Shown here: in pieces, positions 1-12,699 of the stretch
Layout: the number at the start of each line of letters is the position of its first letter
Position numbering within the stretch: the stretch's first letter is position 1
DNA from: Anagrus nilaparvatae
Lineage: Eukaryota; Arthropoda; Insecta; Hymenoptera; Mymaridae
Reading direction: 5' to 3'
Assembly (NCBI GenBank): GCA_022575985.1
Contig: JAKSXM010000285.1
Coordinates: 1 to 64,000, forward strand
Length of the DNA: 64,000 bases
The notes under the pieces: model-generated
Seen by the model: the letters and a program-made list of their open reading frames with translations, nothing else
Told to the model about the DNA's origin: nothing
Database searches by the model: none
Position numbers and translations under genes: made by a program

Positions 1-59
1 ATTAGTTAATTTTGGTAAAGTGAAAAGGTCAATTATTCGAATTAATTAATGTTCAAACT

Positions 60-250
60 TTTATTTTGTATTTCAGGACTTTTTTATTGTGAACATTTTT
101 AATATATTAAAATAAATGTAAAAATTTAAACAAAAAATGTAAATTATTCAAAATAAAATTGATATTTTGTCAGCTACTTAATTTTTATTTTAATGTTATA
201 AGCCTTACCAGATTGTCTAAAATGTTTGAATGTTTTTGAAATGTTTTCAA
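60..250. repeat. Decayed duplicate of the 3.3-kb exon edge and its intron
   Basis: This stretch aligns with about 3180-3360 at roughly 80% by eye. The match includes the sequence just beyond the splice donor of the exon at 3330-3389, the donor itself (read on the minus strand from ccttacc) and about 25 nt of exon. Further into the exon the match is lost, so this is a broken duplicate, not a usable exon. The same orientation and a spacing of about 3.1 kb suggest an old local tandem duplication inside the intron. Confidence 0.6.
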
Positions 251-890
251 ATAATTTAAAAAAAATTATTGACATAAAGGACCCCATTAACATTAAAAAA
301 TTCATTGCAGTGGATTTTGTTAAAAATTTAATGTTATTGAGCTATAAAAAAACCACTGCAGCTAAGTTTTTAGCACTTTAAATTTCCTGGGGCCTGAGAT
401 ATGGGCAGCCAAAGTTCAAGAACTGAGCGTGTACCTGAGACACCAGTTTTTTAGTAATATTTTTTTACTGTTACGTTCATGGAATTCCCAAAAAGTACAC
501 TGTAAAAAGTAACTTTCTTAGATTTACAAAAAATTAATAGAATTTTTTCGAAAAATTAGTGAATTTTCAAAAAATTTTGTGAATAATCGATAAAAATCGT
601 AAATATACTAAATTTAGTATATTATCAAAAAATTCTAGAATTCTCGATTTTTTTTGTGAATTTACGATAAAAGTTATTAATTCACAACTATTTTTTGAAA
701 GTTTTCAAAAAAAAATTGTAAATTATCAATTTTTCTTGCGAATGCACGTTCGGGTTCAGCGACCCAAAAAATCTCTAGTAAACCTTTTCTCAACCCGACT
801 TTTGACCAATCACCGCTTTATGACTGGAGTAATGGCATATATGTATTCGGTAGCTCAAATACTCATTGAATAATTTTATGGACATTTTGG
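251..890. other. AT-rich stretch with a MITE-like left end
   Basis: No gene seen. At 496-502 there is TA followed by CACTG, as in the other CACTG-ended elements of this window. About 200 bp of short self-complementary AT motifs built around aattttacga and aaatttacga follow. No matching CAGTG/TA right end was found, so this is probably a truncated relative of the element at 4399-4714. Confidence 0.35.
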
Positions 891-1140
891 GTCTAAAATG
901 GACATTAGCTTTATTAACTACAGCGACGGGTAATGAAAAGTAGTACTTATACAAAAAAAATGAGACCACACGTATGTATGTTAGTTAAAACGCAATATGA
1001 CAGCGTTATTTGGAAAATTGCCTCCAAATTCTATCTTTCTATTCTAACATTGTCCTAGAATTGAGCCCTGAGTTTCTACGCCCAGAAGGCGCCTTGGAAT
1101 GAACAGAGGGAATCTTGAATTTTTATTTATATAAGTACTT
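890..1140. repeat. Remnant of the foldback family seen at 27318-28140
   Basis: Phrases such as the run ending in agaaggcgccttggaat, and the one with aaaatgagaccac, recur in the arms of the foldback at 27318-28140. Only one arm is recognisable and no ends are visible, so this is a fragment. Confidence 0.45.
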
Positions 1141-1485
1141 TTGAGAAATTAAAATTTAAAAAAAAGGGGGTTTTAGCGTTATTTTAGCGAATTCTCCTGG
1201 AAATTTCTTATCCGGGTCTAAGAGGAAAAAATTTTTCATGTGAATGTGTGTTTTTTACAAAAAAAAATTTTCTCTTATTTTTCTTACTTTTTTATAAGAG
1301 TCTAAAATACAAAAATGGCCGCCAAAAATGGAGTTCTGAACCTTATAAGCTAAAAATTGATGCGGAGGCTTATTTTTAGTAGTACTTTTGGGAAAAAATA
1401 CTTTGGGACTGATCTGAAGTTCCGAACATAAATCTTATTCAGGTTTGGTTTAAATTGAGCCAATATTTTACTTTTGTCATTTAAT

Positions 1486-2724
1486 ATATATACTAGAGTG
1501 TGTCTTATTTTTTTTTTTTGATATTTTTAGGCTCCCCCCATTTTTTTCGAATATTTTGGTCATAAAAAACCCCCAGCTCCAAGGATTTTGATTTTTAAGT
1601 TTTTTAACCCGTGCCACCGAACACTTGAAGTTTCCCATTTAAATAACATGGGAATTTTGAGTTTTTAGCTATACAAATTTTTACAAAATCCAAAAAGCGT
1701 TTTAAAAAGCTAATTTTTACTGAAAACATACTTTTATATGTTGTAAAGACATGCAAAAAGCCCTGCATTTATTCCAAAGGGTATTTTGGGGCTAGAAACG
1801 CTAATTTACATGTTGGCTCAATCTTATAAAACAGGGTTTTTTGGTAATTTTCGATAAAACGCTACAACTTCAAAAATGAACCAAAATACTTCTGATTAGT
1901 CTACTTTTTTTGGTGTAAATATCACCTTTCAAATGCCCTAAACTGCGTTTTTTTATCACTGATTCTCTCAGCACTATAGTCAATTAACCTACTGGTAATT
2001 TTTGACTAAAAATAACCAATTTTTGAATTTTTTTAAACTGCTGTCAAAAATGTAATTTTTGATGAAATTGAGCTTTATAGGTTTAAAAAATTTTTGAAAA
2101 CTTGAAGCTTGTAGAAAACTTTTAAGGCCTATAAAACTCAATTTTGTCGAAAATTACAATTTTGGCAGCAATTTAAACAAATTTAAAAATTGGGCCTTTT
2201 GAGTTAAAAATTACCAATAGGTTAATTGACTATAGCGGTGAGAGAATCAGTGATAAAAATACCACGGTTTACGTCGTTTGAAAGGTGACACTTACACCAA
2301 AAAAAGTAGAATAACCCGAAGTATTTTGGTTAATTTTTGAGGTTGCAGCGTTTTATTGAAAATTACCGAAAAACTCTATTTTATAAGATTAAGCCAACAT
2401 GTAAATTTGCGTTTCTAGCCCCAAAATTCCCCTTGGAATAAATGCAGGGCTGTTTGCATGTCATTACAACATATAAAAGTATGTTTTTAGTAAAAATTAG
2501 CTTTTTTAAACGCTATTTAGCTTTTGTAAAAATTTGTATAGCTAAAAACCCAAAATTCCTATGTTATTTAAATGGGAAACTTCAAGTGCTCAGTGGCACG
2601 GGTTAAAAAACTTAAAAATCAAAATCCTTGGAGCTGGGGTTTTTTTATGACCAAAATATTCGAAAAAAATGGGGGGAGCCAAAAAATATCGAAAAAAAAA
2701 AATAAAACACACTCTAATATATAC
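1486..2724. mobile_element. Foldback element, 8-bp TSD (non-autonomous)
   Basis: The element body is 1494-2716, with arms of about 0.5 kb that are near reverse complements. It begins TAGAGTGTGTC and ends with the matching CACACTCTA. It is bounded on both sides by ATATATAC (1486-1493 and 2717-2724), an exact 8-bp direct repeat that I read as the target-site duplication. There is no coding potential. An 8-bp TSD with a TAG-start TIR suits hAT-like mobilisation, but P or MULE types also make 8-bp TSDs. A longer, truncated relative lies at 30869-31795. Confidence 0.85.
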
Positions 2725-3329
2725 TATACCCCATAGTCCATACAATTCTGACAAATTTCTCTAGACTTTTTCTGCTTCTGCATACGTGTTCTACAGTAAA
2801 AAATAAGTTATTTAAAAATAATTTAAATAAAAACTGACTGAACTATTATTTATGACAAGAAATTCTATCTTTTTTTTATGCATTTTATGAATCTATTATC
2901 AAAAGTCCTTGTTAATATTTTTAAAATTATTTGCAATATCATATTAAAAATACAGGTTTTTCTATCAATCATGTGGCCGTAAAATGAAGTTAATGCGATA
3001 GTTTATAAGAGTTTAATACTTATTTCACACAAATTTATTTACACTGTTTAAAATAATTTTAAAAAAATTTTATATAAAACCTTGAAAATTTTTATAATTT
3101 TTAAATACAGCATTTTTGATACTGAAGTTACTTTTAACAAAAAAGCACCTTGGATTTTACTCTGGATTTTGGTGTTTTGGTTTATTTTGTTTTTCAGGAT
3201 TATTAATCATGAAAATTTTTAATGTATTAAATAAATGTAAAATTTTAAATAAAAAAATGTAAATTTTTTTAAAATAAAATCGATATTTTGGCAAATAAAT
3301 AATTTTTATTTTAATCTAATATGCCTTAC
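2725..3329. other. Intron sequence, nothing recognised
   Basis: AT-rich DNA lying downstream (minus strand) of the exon at 3330-3389. I see no exon, RNA gene or element other than the part at 3180-3329 that is duplicated at 60-200. Confidence 0.5.
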
Positions 3330-3389
3330 CAGGTTGCCTAAGATGTGAATGTGTGTCAAGTGCTGATTTAGCCAAACTGCTTCCATAGC
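3330..3389 (-). CDS. Internal exon of a probable ERG/Ets65A-like ETS transcription factor
   Basis: On the minus strand a pyrimidine-rich acceptor ending TTTTTAG (AG at 3391-3390) is followed by a 60-nt open exon and the donor GTAAGG (from 3329). Read in the phase set by the exon at 11462-11521, it encodes GYGSSLAKSALDTHSHLRQP and ends with one base (G) of the next codon. The peptide and split codon resemble, from memory, the linker just before the ETS domain of insect ERG/Ets65A proteins, where RQP is followed by DPYQ. If so, the protein is a nuclear DNA-binding regulator and the ETS-domain exons lie left of the window. No ETS domain is visible here, so the family call rests on a short stretch. 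The exon itself is better supported than its name. Confidence 0.5.
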
Positions 3390-4398
3390 CTAAAAATAAA
3401 AAAAAGTACAATTTAATAACGTGAAATTCAGTGAATTTTGACATAAATGATCAATAAAATTCATTTATTAACAGTTGACCGGAGGTCAACAAAAATTTCG
3501 ATTTTACAATCTAAATAAAAAGCATGAAAATTTAAAATTCTCACATAAGAGCGATAAGTATAAAAAAGAATCAGAGCTTTTTTAAAGAGCCGAGATAAAA
3601 AAAAATTGTGTTTAAATCTATAAAAGAAATTCAATGAACCGATCGAAATGCGTTAGAAAGGATTTCCGTGTAAGTAAACACGTATAAGGCATTTTTTACA
3701 AAAGTACCTTTTTTAGCATAAATTTTATTTGAAAATTAGCTCTCTTTTAGCAAATATTTGTTTATCCCAAAATCGAGCAAACATTTTTTTAAAAATATTA
3801 AATATAGGTTATAAATTTAAAAAAAACTTTGTTTCTACAATTTTCTGAAAGTATCTTTTTTTTGTAGCACCCTTTTTTGTATTTTAGTAGGGTGGTGTAA
3901 GTATTGTTCTTTTGATTCTTTCTTTGAGTGCGTTCATTAGTGCGGAATAGCAAGTCTTTTGATCCTCACTTGTAAGTTCGCTCAAAGATTCGTGTATATT
4001 AGTAACGAGATTAGCCCGCCTCGAGTAATTGTTTGTGAATGCACACACACACAGATATGATAATACTATTCTATTACTATATTTATTATTATTATCAATA
4101 ATTATCGAGATGAATTTATTTTTGAACCCTCTATCAAAAATCAATTTATTCAATTGTATGAATCCATTATGTTTTTTAAATTATCAATTTTTAAATGCTG
4201 CGTATATCTACGTTGTAAAATTATGAAAAGTTTAATTTTTATTTCAAGCTTAGGTGGAGTATTTTCTTATTTTTAAAAGCTTCTAATCAGGAAAAAAATT
4301 GTCGTAATTATAATGTCATAAAACACTGGAAATTTTTAAAAATATATTTAATTAAAAGTGTCAATAATTACTGTCAATAAAACTGTAATTGAACGGTG

Positions 4399-4714
4399 CA
4401 CTGTTTAAAATACCCTATGCTAAATATACGATTAATTATCGTAAAATTACGAATTTTACTGAAAAAAATCGTAAATTTACAATCTTTAGTAAATTTACAA
4501 CAAATTCGTGATTTTACGATTTTTTTTAGTAAATATACGAGAAGATCGTGAATTTATGATATGAAAAATTTTAAATTTACAAAAAAAATTGTAAAATTAC
4601 AAAAAAATCGCAAATTTACGATCTATTGTAATATTACGATTTTTTAGTAAATTTACTAAATTTTCGTTAATTTAAGATAGGGTATTACCATAGTATAGGG
4701 TATTTTTAACAGTG
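4399..4714. mobile_element. MITE with CACTG...CAGTG ends
   Basis: The left end reads CACTGTTTAAAATACCCTAT and the right end is its near reverse complement, closing in AACAGTG and followed by TA. The left flank is TG, perhaps a mutated TA target duplication. The 316-bp interior is a chain of short palindromic AT motifs (variants of aaatttacgat and cgtaaaattac). There is no coding capacity. CACTG ends with TA flanks suggest a Tc1/mariner-type family. Confidence 0.65.
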
Positions 4715-7700
4715 TAGTAGATAAATATCTTACATTTTTTATAAAAAATAAAATATGTAAACGTAGCCAAAATTTTCCAAATCTAAGAAGCGCTTAAAAA
4801 ATCTGTAAAACTGGCCAAATCTTGTTTCGTTTGAAAGAAACGAAATCTCACTTTTCGTAATCAGCAATCCAGAAAATCTTAGAATTAATTGCCATAAACA
4901 ATCTAAACTCCCGTGATTTAACCGCATTACTTGTGTAATAGATTTTGCCAATTTCTTAGTACAGAAATATAAACAGTTTCATAACAGAATTGGATGTCTG
5001 TAAAACATTAGATTCAAAATTACAATTGTTTTGAATAGACTACCAATCAAACCCTCAAACAATTGAAAACTCCACAGGAATTTGTAACAACAAATCGTAC
5101 GGAAAATCAATGGCTAAATTTTGTAAAAGTATAAGCCTAGTATAAAATTTTTTAAAGGTAATTAAACTTATTAAATCATTTTTACATTTTTAGCAACTGT
5201 TTTTGGAAAAAATTTGCAATACCTTGAAATTTCATTACAACTATTGTATAAGTATAACTCATTTTACAACTCCATAAGGAGTTTTAAGTTAGTTAAGGGT
5301 TTATCGCAACTGTTAATTACATAACAAATAAAAATTTGTCCTTTTTATCCAATTCCGTTGAAACCCGGTATATATTTTATGCAAGCCCATTGTTTTTGTA
5401 GGAATTCGCAAAAGATTCCAAAAATTAAAAAACGCATTTTCTAGTCGATTGAAAATTTTTTTTATTAAAACAGATCGTTAGAGTTAATTAATAAAACTTT
5501 TGTAAAAACCAAATTCATCAAAAACACTTTTAAAATCACGCAAAACTAAACACTTCGGTTAATAATTTAAATGTTTTAATAAACGAGTTTAAATAAACAG
5601 AGAGAAAATAAAATAAAAACAATAAATGCAAGCTTTTTTAAACATCATAGGCGCAAAAGAAACCCCGCGGCGGTCGATGATTGCGGGCTGACTGTATAAA
5701 CCCTAACTAATAAAATTCCTTGATGTTTCGAAGCTACTATATATTATTATCTAATACACCCTTCGTCAATCACTGATTTTCTAAAATCAAATTTCTCGAC
5801 ATACAACGGTCACCAACTGCTACTTATAAATTTGGCATCTGTTTGAAAAACAAAATAAACTTGAATCGAGAAAATTAAAAATTATTGTTTTTTTTGTCAA
5901 ATTTTCGAACATTAATAAAAATTAGCCGAAAATTTCATTTTGATACGAAGGATTACAAGAATAAAATAAATTGAATCAACAGTCTGTATCGTCAAAGAGC
6001 TAATAAATATAATGATTCTCCCATGAGACTAATACAAAGACGAGAAAGCACACTTATTTACAAATCAGGGGGAAAAGATTTTTACAAGCTCTATTTGATA
6101 AGAATAATAAATATTTCTAAAAAAAACAATTAAATTTTATTTCTCAGTCAATTATCTTCATTAAAACAAAAAATCAGTGCTTGAATATTAAATCGATACA
6201 TTTAGAAAAAAATGGTTTAAATTTCTCAAAGCCACTTGAAAAAAAGTTTCACGCACTGTCTAATATTATATTAACACCGCTTATTATTTTTTGTTTTATT
6301 ATTACAGTTTTTTTTTCATAGTAAGCACGTGGCTCCGCGTGTGACATTGGCCCCTCGAGGCATGGTTTTTTTTCTCTGATATAAATTCGCGATATTGCAT
6401 GGAATTTACTTCAGCCGGAACGTTGCATGTAGTTATTAACTTAAATTTAAATGACTAAAATTTTTTTTGTTTATAAACGAAATTATTGATAAATCGATTG
6501 ACGTTTGTGAAAGAAGATCAAAAGTCTATAAACAAGCCTCAATTTTTGATGAAGCGTAAAATCAGGATAAAAAAGAGATTTTTTTTGGGTGAAAAATAGA
6601 AGAAAAAGAAATCATGTGAATTATCCCTTTGTACTGTGTAAGAAAAGTAGCAGCGACTTTTTGCGTTAGAATAACTTTTGGGGTTGACTCGAACAAGCTT
6701 CGTAATATCTCTTTTTTTCCCTATTTTTTTTTCATACATAAACAGAAGATCTTTTGACCCCCCCTGAACTTTTGGGACACTTTATATCCTGTAAAAGTTC
6801 ATATACGGTCACGTGTCTATGCGTGACACGTTCACGCATCGATGAATATACACATTTCGTACTATTTCTATCCTTGTTCTACTTGGAATATCACTTCCTA
6901 TTCATCTGAATTTTTTACATCCCCTTTTTATTTTTACACATTTAGTTGTTATGTTCAGCATTGCTATTTTCAATCGATTTGTATCTACAGTGGATTATAT
7001 TGTAGGACGTTTTTCGATATTGAGTACACCACCAGTTTTCTATGTATTATATCATCGTGATAATGATGTAACACTCGAAAATTGAGATGTGTACTTGAAA
7101 ATCTTCAACTGTAAAGGATTAGCTCTCTCTTTTTTTTTAATATAACCTCTAGTGTATTTATTGTGAGTTTTTTTTGTTTAGAGAACACTGGGGTGTGTTG
7201 ACATACTTTTTAAATTTTTGGTATTTTTCAAATATGCGAGATTTATTCAGACTATTAAAATCAAAGATTTGATTTATTGAAAAAAATTCAATTTTTTATT
7301 TTGGCTAATTATCTCGAAATCAGAAAAGACTTAATTTTCTGGATAATGATACAAAGATAAAACTTTTGATAACGTTTTCCCAGGTCTATTAAGTCTTTGC
7401 TTTTAATCAGCAAAAGATTTATGAATACAGAATCAAGTCGCCTGAATAATTATCTGCGCATTATTCTTTGAAGAATATGCTGTAGCCTCAAAGGCATAAC
7501 AAATTCGTTTGGTTCAACGTGCAAAATTACGCAATCTTTCAGTGCTTCTATTGTTTGCGAAATGGCATGTTTTACTGAGTTTTGAGACAAAATTATTAAG
7601 AAGATCCTGTAGCTGAAGACCTTTGAACCCTTTATAAGGGTAATTTCTTTATTCCTTTTTTCAAAACTTCAAATTAAATTACTTGATCCCTTGAATAACT

Positions 7701-7765
7701 CATTTCCAGTCAAAAACTTAAAATTTTTTCTTTTAAATAAATGTAAACGTGAAACAAGTCGATTT

Positions 7766-8006
7766 ATTTTTAATAGGGGTGTGTGGTTACCCAAAAGTAA
7801 GATCAGATACCCAAAATTGCGGCCTTTTTGTCAGATTTTGGTCAGATTTCGTGTGAAGCCCAAAACTTCCCAAAAAAGCTCTACAGTGGCAGTTTTGAAT
7901 CAAAAGCTTCCTTGGATATCTTAAAATCGACCCAATTCAAATAAAAAACCCGAAATTACGGATTCCCGACCCGACTTTTGAGTAACCGCACACCCCTAAT
8001 TTTTAA
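7766..8006. mobile_element. hAT-like MITE with exact 8-bp TSD
   Basis: The body is 7774-7998 (225 bp). Ends read TAGGGGTGTGTGGTTAC on the left and the complement GTAACCGCACACCCCTA on the right, with further arm pairing around acttttga and cccaaaattgcgg. Both sides carry ATTTTTAA (7766-7773 and 7999-8006), an exact 8-bp TSD. TAGGGGTGTG-type ends with 8-bp TSDs are typical of hAT non-autonomous elements. The apparent 77-codon frame running in from 7691 is chance. Confidence 0.85.
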
Positions 8007-9722
8007 GCACTGCTTTTTTACATCCAGCTTTCCTAATTTTTATTCTTACATTTCAACTTTTTCTATACGTAGGATTCCACTCCAACTGGGCCCAAATTAA
8101 TCCGAAGAGCGGTAGAAATCAGCCCAAATATTTTTTCGAAAGTACAACTAAAAATAAGTACTGAAAGCAAATTTTATCTATCTAGGTCAGATCCTTAATT
8201 TTTGGCAGCCATTTTTGTGTTTTAGGCCTACTTTGGTAAATTAACTCAAAGTATTCTTATTTTAGCAGCCAAATGATTATTTTCCCTTAAAAATATTTTA
8301 TACTTAATTAAAAAAATTTTTGATAAATTTACATTATAACAAAATATTCTCATTATGAGATTGACAGAAAAAACTAATTTTTGTAGTTTGAATATTTTAA
8401 AATCGTAGTCACATTGCATCAAAATTCCAAAAAATCAACGAAACTTTAAAAAAAATTTTCTTAAATTTTCACTAAAACGCACATACTAAAAAGAGTCTAT
8501 AATTTTAAAAATTTCGACTTCATTGCATTATACAAGATAGTCACGGCAAGTAAGCCAAAAGGGTTTAATAAAGAGAAAAAAAGCACCTTGACTTTTTAAA
8601 ACCCGTCATTAGCATAGATGATTTTCAAAAGATAAAATTTCAAATATATGGAAATGAATATTACACGTGACTCTCATGCATATAAATTTTTTATATAAGT
8701 CAGCCCGAATTTATTATTATTCACCTTTAGTTCTTTTAAATGATCGGTTGGTCAAGCAGGCTGTTTTTGGGGAAGTCACGCAATTTACGTATTACGTAAT
8801 AAAAAAAAAAAGATATTTTTAGCCCTTAGATAAAAAACTAAGTTATGTAAATAAATCTTTTTCCTTCCGTTTACTCATACAAAACACCTGCTATTTACTA
8901 AAAGAAATATTTTTTTCTAAATAAACACTTTTTTTTTAAATTAAAAAATTTTTTTTAGAATTTCAATTTCATGCAAGAATAAATAATTGCCGTCGGTCAA
9001 GACCCAAACTTTAAATATATACGATTTTTCTCGCTAGTTATGTCATAACCAAAAAGCTTCAAAAAGCTTTGTATTACACTTTGAGTGTAAAACTGAACCC
9101 TCGAGGCACAGAAAATCATATTTACTTTTGTGTGTTATTTTTCTTTATCTAAATATTAAACGCAGAGTAGAAGAGAAGATAGAAATTTTAAAAAGCCATA
9201 GGCGAAAATTTTGTTATTTCTTTATAACGCGCTCTGCTCATGTGTGTGTTTCTGTGTGAATTTTTAAACAAAGCTTTTTTTCTATTTTTTAAATGTATGC
9301 GTTTGAGACACTTATACGGATGAAGAGCTTTTTAGGAAATAACTAAGGATGCTAAAGGTTTCTTGAGACTTTGAAAATTATGAGAAAAGAATTTACATAA
9401 GATAGAAAAATCCGCTTTGTGCGAGTTTTTATACTTTAGTTTTTGTTCAAATGGAACAATAGACAATTTTTTTTTTCTTGAAATTTAGATACGAAAAATT
9501 ATTTTATGAAATTTCTTTAAAAAAATATTTTTACTGTTTTCATTGTTACAGTAAGCTAATGACCTCGTGCAGTTATTGATTATTTCAAATTAAAATGCTT
9601 TAAATTTATTGCATAGTTTCTAAACCCTCATAATTATGATCTTGGAAAGGCGAATGACTGTTTAAGAATAAACCGTGTAATTAAAATTTTATGGAATTAA
9701 AGTTTATCGATTTTCCAGAAAT

Positions 9723-9870
9723 CTGCTTGTGTGGTAGGATAAATAATTTTCCACTTACAGCATGTGGAAGTTTGCAACGGTAAGCGGAATTCCGCTAATG
9801 TAAAAGGGGATTTTCACTTATGGCAAGTGGAAATGATTTGCAGTGTAATATATGAACGAAAGAGTAAAAG
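9723..9870. repeat. Fragment of the hairpin-unit MITE family
   Basis: Contains short palindromic blocks such as aagcggaattccgct and a CAGTGTA right-end motif at about 9840-9846, as in the family at 28407-28850. The left end is unclear, so this is probably a decayed copy. Confidence 0.4.
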
Positions 9871-9947
9871 TATTTATTTTGGATAAGTTTTATTGCAATA
9901 ATCTTTTAGATATTTTTGGTAAATATTATGACATTATTTTGGATTTT

Positions 9948-10204
9948 TATACTGGAAAAAAATCCGTTTGGATTTTTTTTTACTTAGGCGATTGAAAATT
10001 AATTTGAAACCTAAAGAAAATTGAAAAAATTTTATTTATTTATTTTTTCTCTACGCGCATATTCTAAATAATAAAGAAAAAAATTTTTAATTTTCTTTGA
10101 GTTTCAGGCTATTTGCAATCGTTTGAATAGGAACAAAAAATCCTACTATCCATCACAAGCGGAATTTTTGCTAATCACAAGCGGATTTTTTTGTTTACAG
10201 TGTA
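9948..10204. mobile_element. Hairpin-unit MITE, CACTG family
   Basis: The body is about 9950-10202, flanked by TA on both sides. The left end, TACTGGAAAAAAATCCG, is a diverged CACTGAAAAAAAAATCCG; the right end is GGATTTTTTTGTTTACAGTG. Internal arms share the core GCAATCGTTTGAA / TTTGAAACCTAAAGAAAAT with the copies at 28407, 40399 and 44290. This shared core defines the family. The element is non-coding. Confidence 0.65.
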
Positions 10205-11461
10205 TAAAAAACTAAAAAAACTGCTGAAACCTCAAAATTAACTGAGATTGGGAATGCCCCTGGGATTAGACAACCACTTCGAAGATTCTGCACAAATTAA
10301 AATTTTCTGATTTGATTTCCTAACAAATCAAGAATTTTAGGTAACCTGAACCAAAATTTTCTAAGAAGACTTTTTTAAGCCTTCCCTGATTATTTATATT
10401 ATGATGAAATAAGACAAATTTAAAAATTTCAAATAAAGCGACCTAGTCGTGTGAACAAGACTGGGAAAAATTAGGCAAATCTGATTTTACCATTTAGTAG
10501 CAAAAAACAAATTATTGTTAATTTCAATCTTATATTTATTTAGAATCAGAAAAAAAACGTCACTTCGGAACTTGTAAAGCTCCTTGTGTATCATAAATTT
10601 TTTTTTTCAAGAGCCTTAAATTTTTAAAAATCTCAATTTTTTCATGGTATTAAAATGTTAAAACCAACCTTTGTAAAAATACTATTAATAATAGACAAAA
10701 AGCATATTTTTGATAAAAATTATATTTCAAAAAATTTATTATTTTAATTATAAGGACTAAAATATTAGTTACGACCTGTGCCATAAATTTAAAATAAAAA
10801 AATGAAAACGAATGATAAAGAAAGTGTAATTAGTACATTTGTTCTTTTCATAAAATTTTGATTAATACACTTTCTGATTAAAATTCAAATCCCACTTATA
10901 CAAATCGAAAATTACTTTTTAAAATCTAATAAAACTCTTTTAATTAACTCGAAAAAAGCCTTGAACTAAAAATTAACGAAATATTTTTCAATTTTTTCTA
11001 CAAAAAAGTAATTAAGTATGAAAATTTTTTTTCGATTTTCACGATAACATAAAACAAAGAATAAAATTATGGTTGAATAAAGATTAAAATCAAAAAAGAA
11101 AATTACTACCTCGAGACTCTGTTCTAATTCCATGTCTAATTTCATGATACATTATAGTGTTTTTTTTGCTCTCTATAATTAAAACCAGGGAAGAAAAATA
11201 TTTTTTATTTTTTAAGTGTGAAATTAAATTATTGTAATCTAGAAAATTTATTAACAAGTTATCCCTATTTTCTAGTAATAAATTTCCTTTACAAAAAAGA
11301 TATTAATCATAAGAAATGTTAATTACCTCATTAAAACAGACACGAGTAATAAAAATATTCTGAATCAGTCTTACATAATTAATAAACGATGAAAAAAATT
11401 AACGAGCATCCCTAAATACTATAAAACCTCGCGCTTATACGAACAAGAATAATAAACTCAC

Positions 11462-11521
11462 CCTGTCCAGGGGCAGGCGACGTTGCGTGGCTCCAGCCAC
11501 CCTTGTACGAACTGCTGGCAT
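11462..11521 (-). CDS. Internal exon upstream of the 3330-3389 exon, same ETS-like gene
   Basis: On the minus strand TTTACAG (AG at 11523-11522) precedes a 60-nt GC-rich exon that ends at a GTGAGT donor (from 11461). In the phase matching the next exon it encodes ASSSYKGGWSHATSPAPGQ plus the first base of a Gly codon. Joining to 3330-3389 completes GGC and gives the continuous ...PAPGQ-GYGSSL..., an independent check that the two exons belong together. It is far more GC-rich than its surroundings. It resembles, from memory, the serine/proline-rich linker before the ETS domain in insect ERG/Ets65A proteins. Both exons are exactly 60 nt and start and end in phase 1, so either could be skipped without a frameshift. 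Further 5' exons should lie to the right on the minus strand; I could not find them. Confidence 0.5.
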
Positions 11522-12699
11522 CTGTAAATTAAAAAAAATGAAATTAAAAAATCATTTTATGCAGATTTAATTACTTTTTTATTTGGCATAAAATCAAAAA
11601 AAATATTTTTATTTATTTACAACGAAATTCATAAGCTAATATGAATTTATCCCTAGACAAATACAAGTTGGCAGTGACGTTTTTTCTTATAAGGGTTCTT
11701 CTGTATATTTTGTTTACACATTGAACGTGATACTGAACGCTGAGTGTAAATAAAAGAAGATATTCAAGGCGTTGTTGTATTTTTCTGTTTACTTTTTGCC
11801 TTTTAATATAAAAGATCCATTAATATAAGATTTCGGCTATTATTTTTCTAATTTTCAGAATTTTCTCTTCGCTGTCTGACTAATCTAGCTTTTACTACTT
11901 GACTTTATTTTGCTAATATTTGCTTAGTTTTAGACATGATATGTTGATCTTTTATTAAAGGGTATATTCTTCTCAAAGGATTCATGAGATGACGAGTGAA
12001 CGTCCGACGGATTAGTATAAAAATAAAATTTTATCATATAGTCAGACAGTTATTCAATTTAGTCAAAAATAGAATGAAAAGAACATTGGTTGAAAATAGG
12101 AGTTCAATTGAAGTTAATGCCACTTGAATCAAGAGGAAAATTATATCAATTTTTCAGTCTATAATAGATTTTCACTTACGTCAAGAGTAGATTATTTGTA
12201 ATTCGCGCATTTTACTACTCGATTATTTGATTTAAGTACTTTTTGATAATATTTTATGAATATTATGTGTTCAATATTATTAATTGGTTGACATCATATT
12301 GTTTTAATTTTCATTTTTAAGTCATTTTATTAGGGACTTGTAAAAAAGATTTGCTTCACAAAATTTAAAACTAAATGGTGCAATTCAATAAATGTTCAGC
12401 CAAGAACTCGCTTTGAAATATAAATTTTATATCAGTTTTCTAAAGTTTCCGGTTTCTGATTTTTTGAAAAAAAGTTAGTTAAAGAAAATATGTATTAGGT
12501 ATTAGCCATATTCAAAAATTTTAATTTCAAAAATTTTAATTTTAAAATATGGCATATGCCTTACTTAAATAGGATTCAATAGCCATTTCTCTTTCGAGAA
12601 AAGTGACATCTAAGTGATCAAATAAATACTAAAATATAAATCAAGAAATTTTTCATTTTTAAAAAATATGTGATGGGTTGTAAACTTGGCATAAATGCA
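11522..12699. other. AT-rich intron or intergenic DNA
   Basis: I see no exon, RNA gene or complete element here. Confidence 0.4.

Larger units (their letters stand above)
3390..11461. other. Large intron between the two ETS-like exons
   Basis: About 8 kb of AT-rich sequence with no further exon that I can support. It hosts non-autonomous elements at 4399-4714, 7774-7998 and 9950-10202 (listed separately). A short cluster of CACGTG- and GTGACACG-like motifs sits at about 6810-6840. The (CA)n run at 4041-4051 is short. Confidence 0.45.

Noticed and set aside
3884..4226. Overlapping 89- and 65-codon frames on both strands
   Set aside because: No homology recognised, low complexity, overlapping on opposite strands; chance in intron.
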